From the NCBI GenBank assembly GCA_001898405.1, contig MKTW01000017.1, forward strand, positions 124,001 through 188,000: a stretch of DNA of 64,000 bases. Direction: 5' to 3'. The translations under genes were made by a program, and so were the position numbers. The stretch is from Sphingobacteriales bacterium 44-61. GTDB taxonomy: Bacteria; Bacteroidota; Bacteroidia; Chitinophagales; Chitinophagaceae. The notes under the pieces were generated by a model. The model saw nothing but the letters and a program-made list of their open reading frames with translations. It ran no database searches and had not been told where the DNA came from. This document shows positions 17,255 through 26,615 of the stretch, piece after piece (the first letter of the stretch is position 1; each line of letters starts with the position of its first letter).

Positions 17255-17799
17255 TAGGGTTCCCGGGGATTACGCAGATATTTATCAGCCTGATCTTAGA
17301 AAAGGTTTATGTTATTGAGCATGGTTTTATCAGCATGCGCAGATTTACGCAGATCAGTTTCCGTTAGCCAAAGATGACCCGCATAATCTCGCATGTCCGA
17401 TGATGAGCAGCACCGCGCAAATGTCCACTTCAATGATGGGAGGGTAAGATCTGCGTCATTCCGTCTAACACAAAAGCGCAACCTGCACTGATCCGCCTGG
17501 CCAGTATCTCCTCCGATAGAAATTCTCCAGGTCACTATGTCGTTTACCTGGAACCCGCACACCAGGAAATGGAAAAAATGTCCCCTTCCGATCATAAAAC
17601 TCGCATTTCATGAAGCTTCATCAGATCTTCATCTAACCATCCACAAGAACACATCAGGAACACATGACGTAAACCAGCCGCCATTGGCATTTGCTGAATA
17701 TGCTAAGATGGCATATAGGATGAAACATGGACCGGGAAACCCATCGGTAGCCACTTTTTGTTCTACATTTCTTAATGTTTAAAATCTGCGGGAACCCTA
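17255..17799. repeat. 545-bp inverted-repeat-bounded intergenic element
   Basis: The left end TAGGGTTCCCGGGGATTACG (17255-17274) and the right end AATCTGCGGGAACCCTA (17782-17798) are imperfect inverted repeats. Internal CGCAGATTTACGCAGATCAG (17339-17357) and GATCTGCGTCATTCCG (17448-17463) belong to the same dispersed GCAGATTACGCAGAT family seen at 26360 and 46584. There is no convincing coding potential inside. Probably a non-autonomous mobile repeat or a cluster of such repeats. Confidence 0.5.
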
Positions 17800-17813
17800 C
17801 GCCGGCCAGACAT

Positions 17814-17838
17814 AAAAAAAGCTGCCCTAAGGCAGCTT
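17814..17838 (-). terminator. Intrinsic terminator of the gene at 17860
   Basis: On the minus strand AAGCTGCC-TTAG-GGCAGCTT runs into a TTTTTTT tract, 22 bp after the stop codon. Confidence 0.9.
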
Positions 17839-17859
17839 CCCAATCCCGCATTTTAAAAA

Positions 17860-18423
17860 TCAAAGGGATTTAAAAAAGAACACATCCCCGCTCGTACTTA
17901 CCTGTATAATGATCTTTTTCCCGGGCCTGGACAATTCGACGAAATAATTGTCGGCGTCGGCGAACTGCCGGCCGTATAAAGTCATATCGCTGTCGTTGGC
18001 TTCGTTATCGTCGTAAAGCAATACGCGGCCGATTGTATAGCTTTTATAGTTTTTACCAATGGTCTTCAGGGCAATTTTAGGGAGATCATCCACGGTTTTC
18101 TCTGTAATGGTGCCTATCAGGTTTGAGGACATATCATAATACGCCTCGGATTGAACACCATTCAATAAAAAACTGATCTTATCCATTGTTCCGACCCGGG
18201 CAGTGCCGATTTGTTCCGCACCGGGGAAGTCGGCCGAAAACTGCTGCAGCGATCTGCTGCTTATTTCCGACTTGCGGGCCTCCCGCTTCGCTTCTTTTAG
18301 TAATTTTTTGTCTGAGATCACCACGTCGGTTTCCACGGAAGTAGCTACCACCTGGCTGAAGGATGTAAGGGATGATACGGTTAAAACCGCCATGAATGTG
18401 ACTTTTGAAAATATATTTTTCAT
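17860..18423 (-). CDS. Secreted PepSY-like small protein
   Basis: The start is placed at ATG 18423 (MKNIFSKVTF...), which gives a clean signal peptide ending near TSFSQ and a 187-residue protein. A longer upstream reading lacks a signal and overlaps the next gene. The C-terminal half (LPKIALKTIGKNYKSYTIG..., YFVELSRPGKKIIIQV) resembles the beta-lactamase-inhibitor-like PepSY family of Bacteroidetes, whose members are periplasmic and poorly understood. A strong terminator follows. It lies 13 bp after the barrel-protein gene. Confidence 0.7.
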   Translation of the reverse strand: MKNIFSKVTFMAVLTVSSLTSFSQVVATSVETDVVISDKKLLKEAKREARKSEISSRSLQQFSADFPGAEQIGTARVGTMDKISFLLNGVQSEAYYDMSSNLIGTITEKTVDDLPKIALKTIGKNYKSYTIGRVLLYDDNEANDSDMTLYGRQFADADNYFVELSRPGKKIIIQVSTSGDVFFFKSL

Positions 18424-18436
18424 GTTAAATGTTTTT

Positions 18437-19042
18437 TTAACGCAATGACCAGCTAAGACCGGCATTGAAGTTGAATGATTGTAAATTGTTGATGTTGTAG
18501 TCTTTTTCCTTATTGGTCGCATATCGATACTGTGCGCCCAGGTTAAAAGCCCAGCGGTTATCTGCTGCTGTTTTGATGTGCAGGCCAATCTCCGGAATAG
18601 CGGCGAAGCCCCAGTTGCTTTGTTCTTCTTCATATATATTATAGAACAGTTGTTGTTCACTATACATGGTGCCCACGCCAATTTTTACATAGGGCGAGAA
18701 GATGCCTTGCTGCAGAAAATTCTTTGTAATGCTAACAGTGACCGGCACAGTGAACAGGCTTTTGTACATGTCCGTTGTAAAGGCGCCATCTTTGGATTGG
18801 TTTGTCTGGCGCGGGTAATAAGTATAGAAGGTGTTCCAGCCAAGGTCGAGCCCGGCGCTGAATCCTTTGCCGATCGCCTGGCCATAGCCGATGTTCACAC
18901 CGTTTGTAGAGAGGCCTTTTACAAAGCTTTTAGAAGTCATCGTTCCCAGGTTCCAGTTAGCCGTGAATGCAGACCCGGATTGTTGTGTAAAGCCGGTGCA
19001 GGCGCTTGCAAGGATGACTGCAATGATCATGATCTTTTTCAT
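18437..19042 (-). CDS. Small outer-membrane beta-barrel protein
   Basis: This 201-residue protein has a signal peptide (cleavage near GFTQQ) and alternating beta strands (GVNIGYGQAIGKGFSAGLDLGW, YVKIGVGTMYSEQQLF, AFNLGAQYRYATN). It ends with FNAGLSWSLR, an aromatic/basic C-terminal strand typical of outer-membrane barrels. The size fits an 8-10-strand porin-like protein of the OMP_b-brl group. No specific substrate is indicated. Confidence 0.8.
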   Translation of the reverse strand: MKKIMIIAVILASACTGFTQQSGSAFTANWNLGTMTSKSFVKGLSTNGVNIGYGQAIGKGFSAGLDLGWNTFYTYYPRQTNQSKDGAFTTDMYKSLFTVPVTVSITKNFLQQGIFSPYVKIGVGTMYSEQQLFYNIYEEEQSNWGFAAIPEIGLHIKTAADNRWAFNLGAQYRYATNKEKDYNINNLQSFNFNAGLSWSLR

Positions 19043-19062
19043 AATGCTGTTTTAATGATGAA

Positions 19063-19710
19063 CTATTTTTTCAGATAAGGTGATTGTGCAAATGCCTGAT
19101 CTACGCTCTTAATGCACTGATCCAGGATAAATGATTTTGAGCTTCCGATCTGCCCGCTGCCGATACCGGTCCAGATAATATTGAGTTTCTGGTTGGTGAC
19201 GGCATCTTTCAGATCGGCCATTTCGACTGCGATCGTACCGGTCTTGATCGAATATCTGTAATAGTAAGGGTACCAGTATGACCAGCCCGGGTAATTGCCC
19301 CAATACCATGGATCACCATAGCCGGGGAAGCCCCACCAGTAACCAGGTGTTACGCCGAATACAGTTTTGTTCCGGATCGCGACGAGTTGTATACCAAGGT
19401 CTGCCGATCCCTTTTGCGCCAGCGGTACCCGTGTATAACCCGCAGCGATCATCTGGTTGGCTACTTCATTGATGATGGATTGTGCATCGGCATCATACCA
19501 TACGGAATCTTTGGGATTCTCTGTTGAGACAGCAATCGTGTCGCGGATGGCGAAGGTTTTGAAATTGCTGAAGTTGACGGATGTGTCATACTTTGTCTGT
19601 ACCACAAAATCGCTTGAAAGATTATCGAGCGGAGGTGTTTTCTGACAGGAGCTAAGGCATAGAACGCCAAGCAGAAGAGCGCATGGCAATGCCCAGATGT
19701 TTTTTTTCAT
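19063..19710 (-). CDS. DUF4136 lipoprotein
   Basis: This 215-residue protein has the lipobox LCLSSCQ (Cys about 22). The mature region matches DUF4136: DTSVNFSNFKTFAI near the N terminus, AGYTRVPLAQKGSADLGIQLV in the middle, an aromatic Gly/Tyr/Trp-rich loop (about 123-150) and MADLKDAVTNQKLNIIWTGIG near the C terminus. DUF4136 proteins are envelope lipoproteins of unknown biochemical role. It lies 20 bp upstream of the barrel-protein gene, so a three-gene envelope operon 19710-17860 is likely. Confidence 0.85.
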   Translation of the reverse strand: MKKNIWALPCALLLGVLCLSSCQKTPPLDNLSSDFVVQTKYDTSVNFSNFKTFAIRDTIAVSTENPKDSVWYDADAQSIINEVANQMIAAGYTRVPLAQKGSADLGIQLVAIRNKTVFGVTPGYWWGFPGYGDPWYWGNYPGWSYWYPYYYRYSIKTGTIAVEMADLKDAVTNQKLNIIWTGIGSGQIGSSKSFILDQCIKSVDQAFAQSPYLKK

Positions 19711-19964
19711 ATACTTTTTTATTAAATAATAAATGCTTCGGCTGAATTGACGGAAGCCTTAATGATATTACCTGCGCAGGAGATATCTTCGGATGCAAAG
19801 TTGGGATCAAAGAAAGGTGAAGGTTATACAGGATGATGCGAAAACTATAAGCATCGTTTTTTGTGCTATCAATCCTGTGTCAGCACTATAAATAATGTTG
19901 AAATGACCCGTTTGGGATAGCGGGAAATCTTCAGTTATCATTGCAAGGAGGACCCGTGGAAATG

Positions 19965-19993
19965 AAAAAGGCTGTCCCTGATAGGACAGCCTT
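19965..19993 (-). terminator. Intrinsic terminator of the gene at 20015
   Basis: On the minus strand AAGGCTGTCC-TATCAG-GGACAGCCTT is followed by TTTCATTTCC. It lies 21 bp after the stop codon. Confidence 0.9.
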
Positions 19994-20014
19994 ATAAAGG
20001 TGTCAGACGGAATA

Positions 20015-23000
20015 TCAGACAAAGTTGGTAGCGAGGGTCAGGATACCGTACACAGCATTCAGTCCTGACTGAACTCCCAATATTACTTCCGCGGAAGGCG
20101 GGACAAAGGTGGCAACCGGAGTAAGCATGCCTCCGGCGTTGAAGCAGGTATTGGCGGTAACGGTCATTACATTGATATCGTGGACCTTTTTCTTCTTATC
20201 CGGGTCCTTTTCGGCGCTATTGGCTGATTCAGCTGCCAGGTAGCTGGCAACGGTGGGCAATTCCCAGACGAAGTTCAACACGCATTCCATAATCGCTGAT
20301 GCGTCCTGCCACATCTTTCCTTGCGTTGATTTGTCTGAAAATGGCATTCTCCATTTTGAAGGAGCGGAGCTGCCTGAAGCGGGGATCTCTACAGCCGGAT
20401 CTGGGTCCTCCTCGGGTGCCGGTAAGATCTCATCATCCGACTCTGCTCCCAGAACTGCTGGCGGTAGAGCTGGCGCGGGATTGGCGGCTTCAGGCAGGAC
20501 GCTCAACGGCGCAGGCGGAGTGAGAATAGCATCTGCAAGCGATTTAACCGAGCAGGCAGTAGCAATTCCAAAGTTGACATAGTTGTACCAGTATTTCTTT
20601 GGCTGATGCGAATACTGAATAAGACCAATGATGTCCGGCGCAATATATGGCAGGTAGAATGCGAAATAGGCATACGCCGCTTTCTTGCTGTACGGGTTTT
20701 CAGCTTTCCATATACTGGTAACGATAATTGCCCCCGAGCCGAAGCACGCACATATATTGCCGAAATTGGTCCAGTAGGCGGTTTGCTCGTCCGTCCATAC
20801 TGTATAGCCCTCATTGGGATCGTCCTGCGATGAATCCTGAAGAGCCTTCGGAGTAGCAGCGGCCGGTGTTTTCACAGGTGCTGCCGCTGGCATCGCTGCA
20901 ATAAACTCAGCGAAGCTGGCCGCATTGATCAGGTCCGTTGTCGCACTGCTTTCAGGGAAAGGTGCCTGTTGGCCGTTTGCCAGTTTATATACCACATTCA
21001 GCGGAATGGCGGTAATCAGGCAGGTCAGGTCAAGCAATGTCAGTTCGGAGCCGGCAAACGTTTTGTAAAGTGTAGACAATACGGGGATCTCAATAGGTTT
21101 GTTCAGCGCGTTGTTAACGACATCGCCGATCACGTCTCTTGCAACGGCTAGTAATGTATCGGCGAGATTCACACCGGATCTGATCAGCGTATCTGCGACC
21201 ACTGCCAGGATCTTTTTGAGAACATCGACGAACGGAGTATCCTTGATCTCCGAAAGGATTTCCTGGACCTGATCTACCGCATTGGCAATAATAACGTACT
21301 CCGTTTCTATAGCGTTGAAGAAATCATTCAGTAAATCTCCGATCTCGTTCTCGATCGAGCCAAACCCGGAATTGTCTGCGTTGTTCTTCACTTGTTGATG
21401 CCCATGGTTCGCGGAAGGAGAATTCTGTCCTTTCGACTGATCGGTCTTCCCGGTCTGCGATGAAGAAGTATCACTGGGGAAATTATCATCCGTCAGTCCT
21501 GCAAATTGATCGATCGCCTGGATAGCTTCTTCCATGGCATAGTTCAGCTGATATCTTGTTCCATCGAGGTTGTCCAGCATATTGTTGATATAGTTAAGGA
21601 AAAATGATTTCAACACCGCATGTGTTCTCAGGATGTCCGGCCAGTTGAAAAGGCTTCCCAACCATTTCACCATATCTTCAAATGCTGTCTTGATCGCATT
21701 GAGTACGGTATGTACAGCATTGGCTATATCATTTGCACATTGAACCAGGAAGTGGTAAGTAACATCTGCGATCTGGATCAGGCAATGGATCAATCCGTCT
21801 GCGGTAACAGTGATGATCTTCTGTACCAGGTTTTCGATCTTGCTGGCTTCTGATTTCAACCATTTATAAAGATGACCTGCTTTCGCTTCGATCGAAGAGA
21901 GGAAGCTGCCGAGTCCCAGGGCTTCGCCTTTCATATTCAGGCTTCCGTCAGCGCTCAGCGTGATACCGATTTTTTTAACTTCATCGATCCCGTTGTGGAA
22001 CTTAGCTTCCGCCCCAAATGTGATCGCATGAATGCTGTGCTTTGACGGATCGAACCGTATGTGTTTTGCGAGGTGCGATTTTGGTTTGGGTGTTGCCTGT
22101 TGTTGTACAATTTCGCCGGCTGGCACTTGTACAGCTGATGCAACAGGTCCGGATGATTCTGCCGGTGATACCGGGGCAGGTGCTGTTACTGGTTTACCTG
22201 CGATGGTTTGTCCCGCAACGCCACCGTTGGCAGGTAATTTATCTTTTTGCTGGTAAATTACATTGATGTTCTGTGCAACGGCATCTGTCTGATCTGCAGG
22301 AACACTCGGGTCGACCAGGTTTGTTTTATTATTGTGCTCATCGTAGACACTGATACTTTTAAGATCGGATCCCTGCTGTATGCCACTCATTTTTGATATT
22401 GTTCCGGTGATCGGGTTGATGGATTCATCAAATTCTTCACCAGTAACAGGGTCTTTGGCGGAGAGGTAATAGGAGACACCGCCGATGGTATCAACCGCCT
22501 GCATAATATTAACAACACCGGTGCCGTCCGTTGTTGTATTCAGGGGATTTACGTTGTCCAGTGTACAGTAGGTATTATTTACATAAACACTGCAGGGGCT
22601 GCTTGCCCAAAGGGAAACAGGAAGATTGGCCTGGGGAAGATTGTTGTCATCTGTAATGTTGATATGCGTGGTGTAGGAGATCGTTTCATACATTTCTGTA
22701 TAACTGTTCGGGGCGACCAGCAGCGATCTTTCCTGCCATGCGGTGGTGATAGGGTCCTGGAATAACTGAACAAGAGCGCCGCTTGCCAGGTGTGCGAACA
22801 ATACGCTGCAGCTACCGTATATATTTCCATTATCTGCGTCGATCGTTGTGTCGGTGCTGTAGGTGTTGTTGACATAGGTCGCTGAATTCTCCACGTTGAA
22901 CAACAGCGGGATCGGACAACTCCATGCATCGGCATTTGTTTCCTGGCCGGCAAGACACTCCATGATAAACAGTTGTGAAGTGCCGGAACCATCTGTACTG

Positions 23001-24034
23001 AGGCTTTCACCCCAGAGTACAATATTGTTGTTCCAGTTCCTGACATGAATGCTTTGGATGTTTTTGAAAAGGTTATGCGTATAGACAGCAGCGGGCAAAG
23101 GCTTCTTTGTTTCCGTAGCGATCTGGTCTTCACACGCAATAAAGTACAACGTACCATTTGAGGCAAAGAACAGGTCAGTGTACGGGGCCTTCGATGCGGG
23201 TGAGGATAAGGCGACAGCACTGTACTTGCTGTCCGTGCCAGCCGGAATGGCAAACACAGTAGAAGCTGTTTCTTCTTCAGGATGATAGAAATTGTAGGAT
23301 GGTGTATAGATCAGCTGGGTAACGTTGTTCACTGATCCCATCACGTATACGCCGCCGGTGTTATTATCGTTTGGCCCGTCATTTGGTCCGCAGCCAAGCA
23401 GTGAAGTAACTTCTCCTGCCTGTAAATCGATCGGCAGGTCATGTGGCAGCCATGCATAACCATGCGCGCCTTTGGTCCAGTCGATATAGAACCTTGAAAT
23501 GGTCTGCGAAGTTGGATTGGTGATCAGGTCAACAATGATATATTGCGTGGCATTGCCGTCATTACTATCCAGGATCTGGACATCATTGATGGGCATCCCT
23601 TTGAATGATTGATCCGCGGGGTTGGGATAGTCGAAAAGATATTGCGTGAATTGCGGGGTGTTGGCCGCCCAGTTATCCAGTGTATTGACAAATCCTGTTG
23701 CTATGTGCAGGTAATACTGGCCACTCACCAGGACGGACAGTACTAAATCGACTGTGTTGGCGCCATTCAGATCCTGTGCAATGTCAAATGTCTTTGCCTC
23801 CACTGTCTGACCGTTATAATAAGTTGCGGAAAGATAAGAGCTGAGATCAGTTCTCACCCAGCCATGTTTATTGCCCGGCACCTCGCGTGTAACGTAAAGG
23901 ATGTTGTCGAGGCCGATCGAAAAAACAAGTGAATTGCCTTCTACTGTTTGTAATGCTTCGAATTGCTGGTCAGGCAACACCACAGTGGAGCCCCGCTGAT
24001 TCTTCATTAATTCTGTTTCATTAAGAAATTTCAT
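20015..24034 (-). CDS. Very large multidomain protein of unknown function, partner of the P47-like protein
   Basis: The start is placed at ATG 24034 (MKFLNETELM...), giving 1339 residues; the upstream extension overlaps the previous gene and a hairpin. No signal peptide is seen. Residues 1-450 are beta-rich and repetitive (LVFSIGLDNILYVTREV, LILSV/VDLVLSV strands), likely a propeller. About 455-560 resembles a Big_1 Ig-like domain (NLPVSLWASSPCSVYVNN). Pro/Ala-rich linkers follow (about 595-650). From about 680 to 1040 come long amphipathic helices (HLYKWLKSEASKIENLVQ, WLGSLFNWPDILRTHAVL). Hydrophobic segments (about 1050-1200) and an acidic Pro-rich linker precede the final region (about 1270-1339). 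Roles in membrane interaction or toxin-like activity are only inference. It is co-oriented with the gene at 24120. Confidence 0.7.
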   Translation of the reverse strand: MKFLNETELMKNQRGSTVVLPDQQFEALQTVEGNSLVFSIGLDNILYVTREVPGNKHGWVRTDLSSYLSATYYNGQTVEAKTFDIAQDLNGANTVDLVLSVLVSGQYYLHIATGFVNTLDNWAANTPQFTQYLFDYPNPADQSFKGMPINDVQILDSNDGNATQYIIVDLITNPTSQTISRFYIDWTKGAHGYAWLPHDLPIDLQAGEVTSLLGCGPNDGPNDNNTGGVYVMGSVNNVTQLIYTPSYNFYHPEEETASTVFAIPAGTDSKYSAVALSSPASKAPYTDLFFASNGTLYFIACEDQIATETKKPLPAAVYTHNLFKNIQSIHVRNWNNNIVLWGESLSTDGSGTSQLFIMECLAGQETNADAWSCPIPLLFNVENSATYVNNTYSTDTTIDADNGNIYGSCSVLFAHLASGALVQLFQDPITTAWQERSLLVAPNSYTEMYETISYTTHINITDDNNLPQANLPVSLWASSPCSVYVNNTYCTLDNVNPLNTTTDGTGVVNIMQAVDTIGGVSYYLSAKDPVTGEEFDESINPITGTISKMSGIQQGSDLKSISVYDEHNNKTNLVDPSVPADQTDAVAQNINVIYQQKDKLPANGGVAGQTIAGKPVTAPAPVSPAESSGPVASAVQVPAGEIVQQQATPKPKSHLAKHIRFDPSKHSIHAITFGAEAKFHNGIDEVKKIGITLSADGSLNMKGEALGLGSFLSSIEAKAGHLYKWLKSEASKIENLVQKIITVTADGLIHCLIQIADVTYHFLVQCANDIANAVHTVLNAIKTAFEDMVKWLGSLFNWPDILRTHAVLKSFFLNYINNMLDNLDGTRYQLNYAMEEAIQAIDQFAGLTDDNFPSDTSSSQTGKTDQSKGQNSPSANHGHQQVKNNADNSGFGSIENEIGDLLNDFFNAIETEYVIIANAVDQVQEILSEIKDTPFVDVLKKILAVVADTLIRSGVNLADTLLAVARDVIGDVVNNALNKPIEIPVLSTLYKTFAGSELTLLDLTCLITAIPLNVVYKLANGQQAPFPESSATTDLINAASFAEFIAAMPAAAPVKTPAAATPKALQDSSQDDPNEGYTVWTDEQTAYWTNFGNICACFGSGAIIVTSIWKAENPYSKKAAYAYFAFYLPYIAPDIIGLIQYSHQPKKYWYNYVNFGIATACSVKSLADAILTPPAPLSVLPEAANPAPALPPAVLGAESDDEILPAPEEDPDPAVEIPASGSSAPSKWRMPFSDKSTQGKMWQDASAIMECVLNFVWELPTVASYLAAESANSAEKDPDKKKKVHDINVMTVTANTCFNAGGMLTPVATFVPPSAEVILGVQSGLNAVYGILTLATNFV

Positions 24035-24048
24035 AACTATGTTTTTTG

Positions 24049-24076
24049 TGCGGCATGCGCAATTACGCATGCCGCA
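24049..24076. promoter_or_regulatory. Perfect 11-bp hairpin between the two operon genes
   Basis: TGCGGCATGCG (24049-24059) pairs exactly with CGCATGCCGCA (24066-24076). It lies in the 85-bp gap between the P47-like gene and the large gene, and is not followed by a U-tract in the transcribed direction. It looks more like an mRNA processing or stabilising element than a terminator. Confidence 0.5.
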
Positions 24077-24119
24077 ATGATTAAATTTTATTGATATGAT
24101 TTGAAAAGTTTTCAATTGA

Positions 24120-25907
24120 TCAGCTCGTGGCTGCATAGGAGATGTGGCAGACCAGGTCTGAGTTATTGGAAAACTGTGTGTCTTTGAACAGGAAAGCATT
24201 TCCACCGGGGAATACAAACTGCTTTGGCAGCGTAACAGGAACTTGTGTAAAGTTTCCTGCCGTAAGGCCCTGGATATATTCATTGATCTGACCGATCACG
24301 TTACCAGGCAGGTCTATGGGGCTTGAAAAGTCATAGTGACTGGTTTTTGAGTTCGCAAAGCTGATTGCTCCGTCATCGCCGGCAAGGATCGTGAATACAT
24401 CTGTAAATGTCTTACTGACCGGAGAACCCTGGTAGAACTGGGTGCCATAATCCTCGGCAGTCATTTGTGACTGGATCGCAAAAGTAATACCCTGATCTAT
24501 AATGAGTGTCTGATAAGGTGCAGGCATTGCCTTGTCCCTGTCAATACGGACAGACAGATAAAAGCTGCATACCACATTCATATAATCCCCGTCAGCGTAA
24601 TATCCTGCAACATTCCCGGAGTTATAATCATAGGAATATCTCAGCAGTTCATCATACCCGGTGGTAGCGATCGTTGCAGCGTTGAATGGCTGGAACACAT
24701 TCTGTGGCATTGGAGCCTGTGCGAATTCGATACCAAACTCATCATCATAACCGGAGGTGCCTGTGTAAATGCTGGGGACCCATAAATTCCGTGCAACGTA
24801 ACTGTCGAGCTGACTTTGGAGATACCTGGCAAATGCATCGCGTTTGATAGAGATCGCTCCGGCGAATTTATTTATATCTGCATTTGTATCAACGTCAGGG
24901 TTATGACTTGTACCATTATCTTCGAGCCAGTTCCAGTTGAATTGCGCAGCCGCAGGCAGTGCATTTCCGTTTACGGAAAATAGATAATTGAGCGTTGAGA
25001 GGTCCTGTTGGTCCATCGTTTCAGGCGTGAAAACTATCATCGGAACCCCACCTTTCAGCACGACGGTTTCATTTTTCAGGATAGGATTTCCGTACGCGTC
25101 GACGGGAGCACCGATATACCATTCGAGGCCTGTAGGTGCAAGAGAAGCGCTATTCTTTTGCGTAACGGCGTAATTCAGTGCGCCGGAATTCTGTGACGCA
25201 TAAGTACTGAAGTAGTCGCTGGCAAACTGCTGCATCATTGGCGCGAAGACAGAGCAGGTGCTGTCAAGACTGGTGAGGGTGCTGGTCAGATCGATTGCCG
25301 CGCTGTCCAGGTCGAAGATCAGTTTTTGTACATCCACCACTGTGTCACCGAGGCTGTCAACCGCTGCCTGTACTGCGGGAGAAAGATTGGTGTTATCGAG
25401 AATCGTCTTCACTTTAACGGTAGCCTTGAGGTTGAATTCCTGCAACAGTGTTTGTTTGATGCTGACCCATGAGCTTTTATCCGGGTTCCAGAATGCAACC
25501 TGCAGGTTTTTGCACAACAGGGAATAAGAAACTGTGTCGGAGCCGGGATGCAGGGTGATATAGCTGATCGTTCCATCACCTGTCGGATTGCCGATGGTAA
25601 AATTATAGGCAAAGTAGAAGGCGCTGCTGGAGATCGTTTTGATCTGGGCTGCTGAAAGGTTCAATGACAGCGGATCAGCATTTCCCGTCAGCTTTAATAA
25701 GTCGGCTTTTGCAATGGCAACAGGATTTCCAGAGCTGTCCTTTACATAATAAAGACTTACGGGCGTAAAGATCGGCTGAAGCGTATCAGGCTTCTTTGCA
25801 TCTGTGTAGTACGTTTCGATCGCATTGTTCAATGCTTTTTGTGTGATGGCAACAACGGTATCATAACCGTATTTTGATTGTGCCAGATTTGATTGTTGAA
25901 TACTCAT
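24120..25907 (-). CDS. P47/TULIP-like protein
   Basis: This 595-residue protein has no signal peptide. The N terminus (YGYDTVVAITQKALNNAIETY) matches the opening pattern of P47-like TULIP proteins (YGWDTV...), where a long helix is followed by beta strands of a lipid-binding fold. The C-terminal PKQFVFPGGNAFLFKDTQFS and SDLVCHISY segments also fit that family. P47 proteins are best known from clostridial neurotoxin gene clusters (orfX-p47) and are proposed to bind lipids. Here the gene heads an operon with the 1339-residue protein. The family call rests on pattern recall and is moderate; a novel beta-rich secreted-cargo protein is the alternative. Confidence 0.55.
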   Translation of the reverse strand: MSIQQSNLAQSKYGYDTVVAITQKALNNAIETYYTDAKKPDTLQPIFTPVSLYYVKDSSGNPVAIAKADLLKLTGNADPLSLNLSAAQIKTISSSAFYFAYNFTIGNPTGDGTISYITLHPGSDTVSYSLLCKNLQVAFWNPDKSSWVSIKQTLLQEFNLKATVKVKTILDNTNLSPAVQAAVDSLGDTVVDVQKLIFDLDSAAIDLTSTLTSLDSTCSVFAPMMQQFASDYFSTYASQNSGALNYAVTQKNSASLAPTGLEWYIGAPVDAYGNPILKNETVVLKGGVPMIVFTPETMDQQDLSTLNYLFSVNGNALPAAAQFNWNWLEDNGTSHNPDVDTNADINKFAGAISIKRDAFARYLQSQLDSYVARNLWVPSIYTGTSGYDDEFGIEFAQAPMPQNVFQPFNAATIATTGYDELLRYSYDYNSGNVAGYYADGDYMNVVCSFYLSVRIDRDKAMPAPYQTLIIDQGITFAIQSQMTAEDYGTQFYQGSPVSKTFTDVFTILAGDDGAISFANSKTSHYDFSSPIDLPGNVIGQINEYIQGLTAGNFTQVPVTLPKQFVFPGGNAFLFKDTQFSNNSDLVCHISYAATS

Positions 25908-26330
25908 AAATTTTGTTTTACTTTTTTAAATATTATTTGTTTTTCAGGACATGTATCGGCCAGCGCACACTACGTGCATTCGCTTTAAGTGCGCTTGTTT
26001 TTGGAATAACAGATAGCGGGGAATCAGTCTGCCAGATGATTCACACAAGCCGGTGTTTCGCACGGTTGCATGCAAAAGCACAGGGTCTATTTGTCAGTCT
26101 GATAGCAATAAGATGGGTGTGTAATTGTTTGGATGAAGCTCCGGAGAAAATTGCAGTAATTCGATGCTTCTTTAAAAAGCTAACGCAAATGTAAACCAGG
26201 TTACGCGTGCTGGCAATAGCTAAAACAAGCTATTTGAGTGTTATGAGCTGCCTGGTGTATTAAAAAGGCTGATAGTCCACTATGTCGCGGCTATTTATCT
26301 TTTGACGAAGAAGATCACCGGTGAACAGTC
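25908..26330. other. Intergenic region upstream of the P47-like operon
   Basis: No supported gene. A short plus-strand open frame (25913-26194) has Cys/Phe-rich content with no protein-like pattern. The segment should contain the operon promoter near 25910-25960. Confidence 0.45.
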
Positions 26331-26606
26331 CATAGCCGTCAGGTTAAGCTGGGCGTAAGGTTCCCGCAGATTACGCGGATGATGCAGGCGTTTATTCAAA
26401 AATTTACATCCTATAGCATTTTTTGAATATTGGAATAAGGAGATTACGCAGATTAACTGTCTGCTATGGTAACTAATCTGCGTAATCTGCGGGGTTGTTC
26501 AATTAAAAGAAAGTACGGTATAATATGAGTTCCAGGTAAAAGTCTGTGTCATCTGCGGGAACTGTATGCCAGTCGCCTGAAGTATTTCCTTAACCTGACG
26601 GCCATG
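26331..26606. mobile_element. 276-bp MITE-like element with terminal inverted repeats and target duplication
   Basis: The left end CATAGCCGTCAGGTTAAG (26331-26348) and right end CTTAACCTGACGGCCATG (26589-26606) are inverted repeats matching at 17 of 18 positions. The element is flanked by the identical 10-mer GTGAACAGTC at 26321-26330 and 26607-26616, a direct target-site duplication. Inside, GTTCCCGCAGATTACGCGGAT (26360-26380) and AATCTGCGTAATCTGCGGGG (26475-26494) form an inner inverted repeat. No gene is encoded, so it would need a transposase supplied from elsewhere. The right duplication reaches the stop codon of the hybrid regulator. Confidence 0.8.
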
Positions 26607-26615
26607 GTGAACAGT

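Noticed and set aside
17296-17782. Two short overlapping frames within the 545-bp repeat
   Set aside because: They span repeat sequence on both strands and have no conserved pattern.
25913-26194. Cys/Phe-rich frame upstream of the P47-like gene
   Set aside because: Composition is unlike real proteins; the region is better explained as a promoter next to a MITE.
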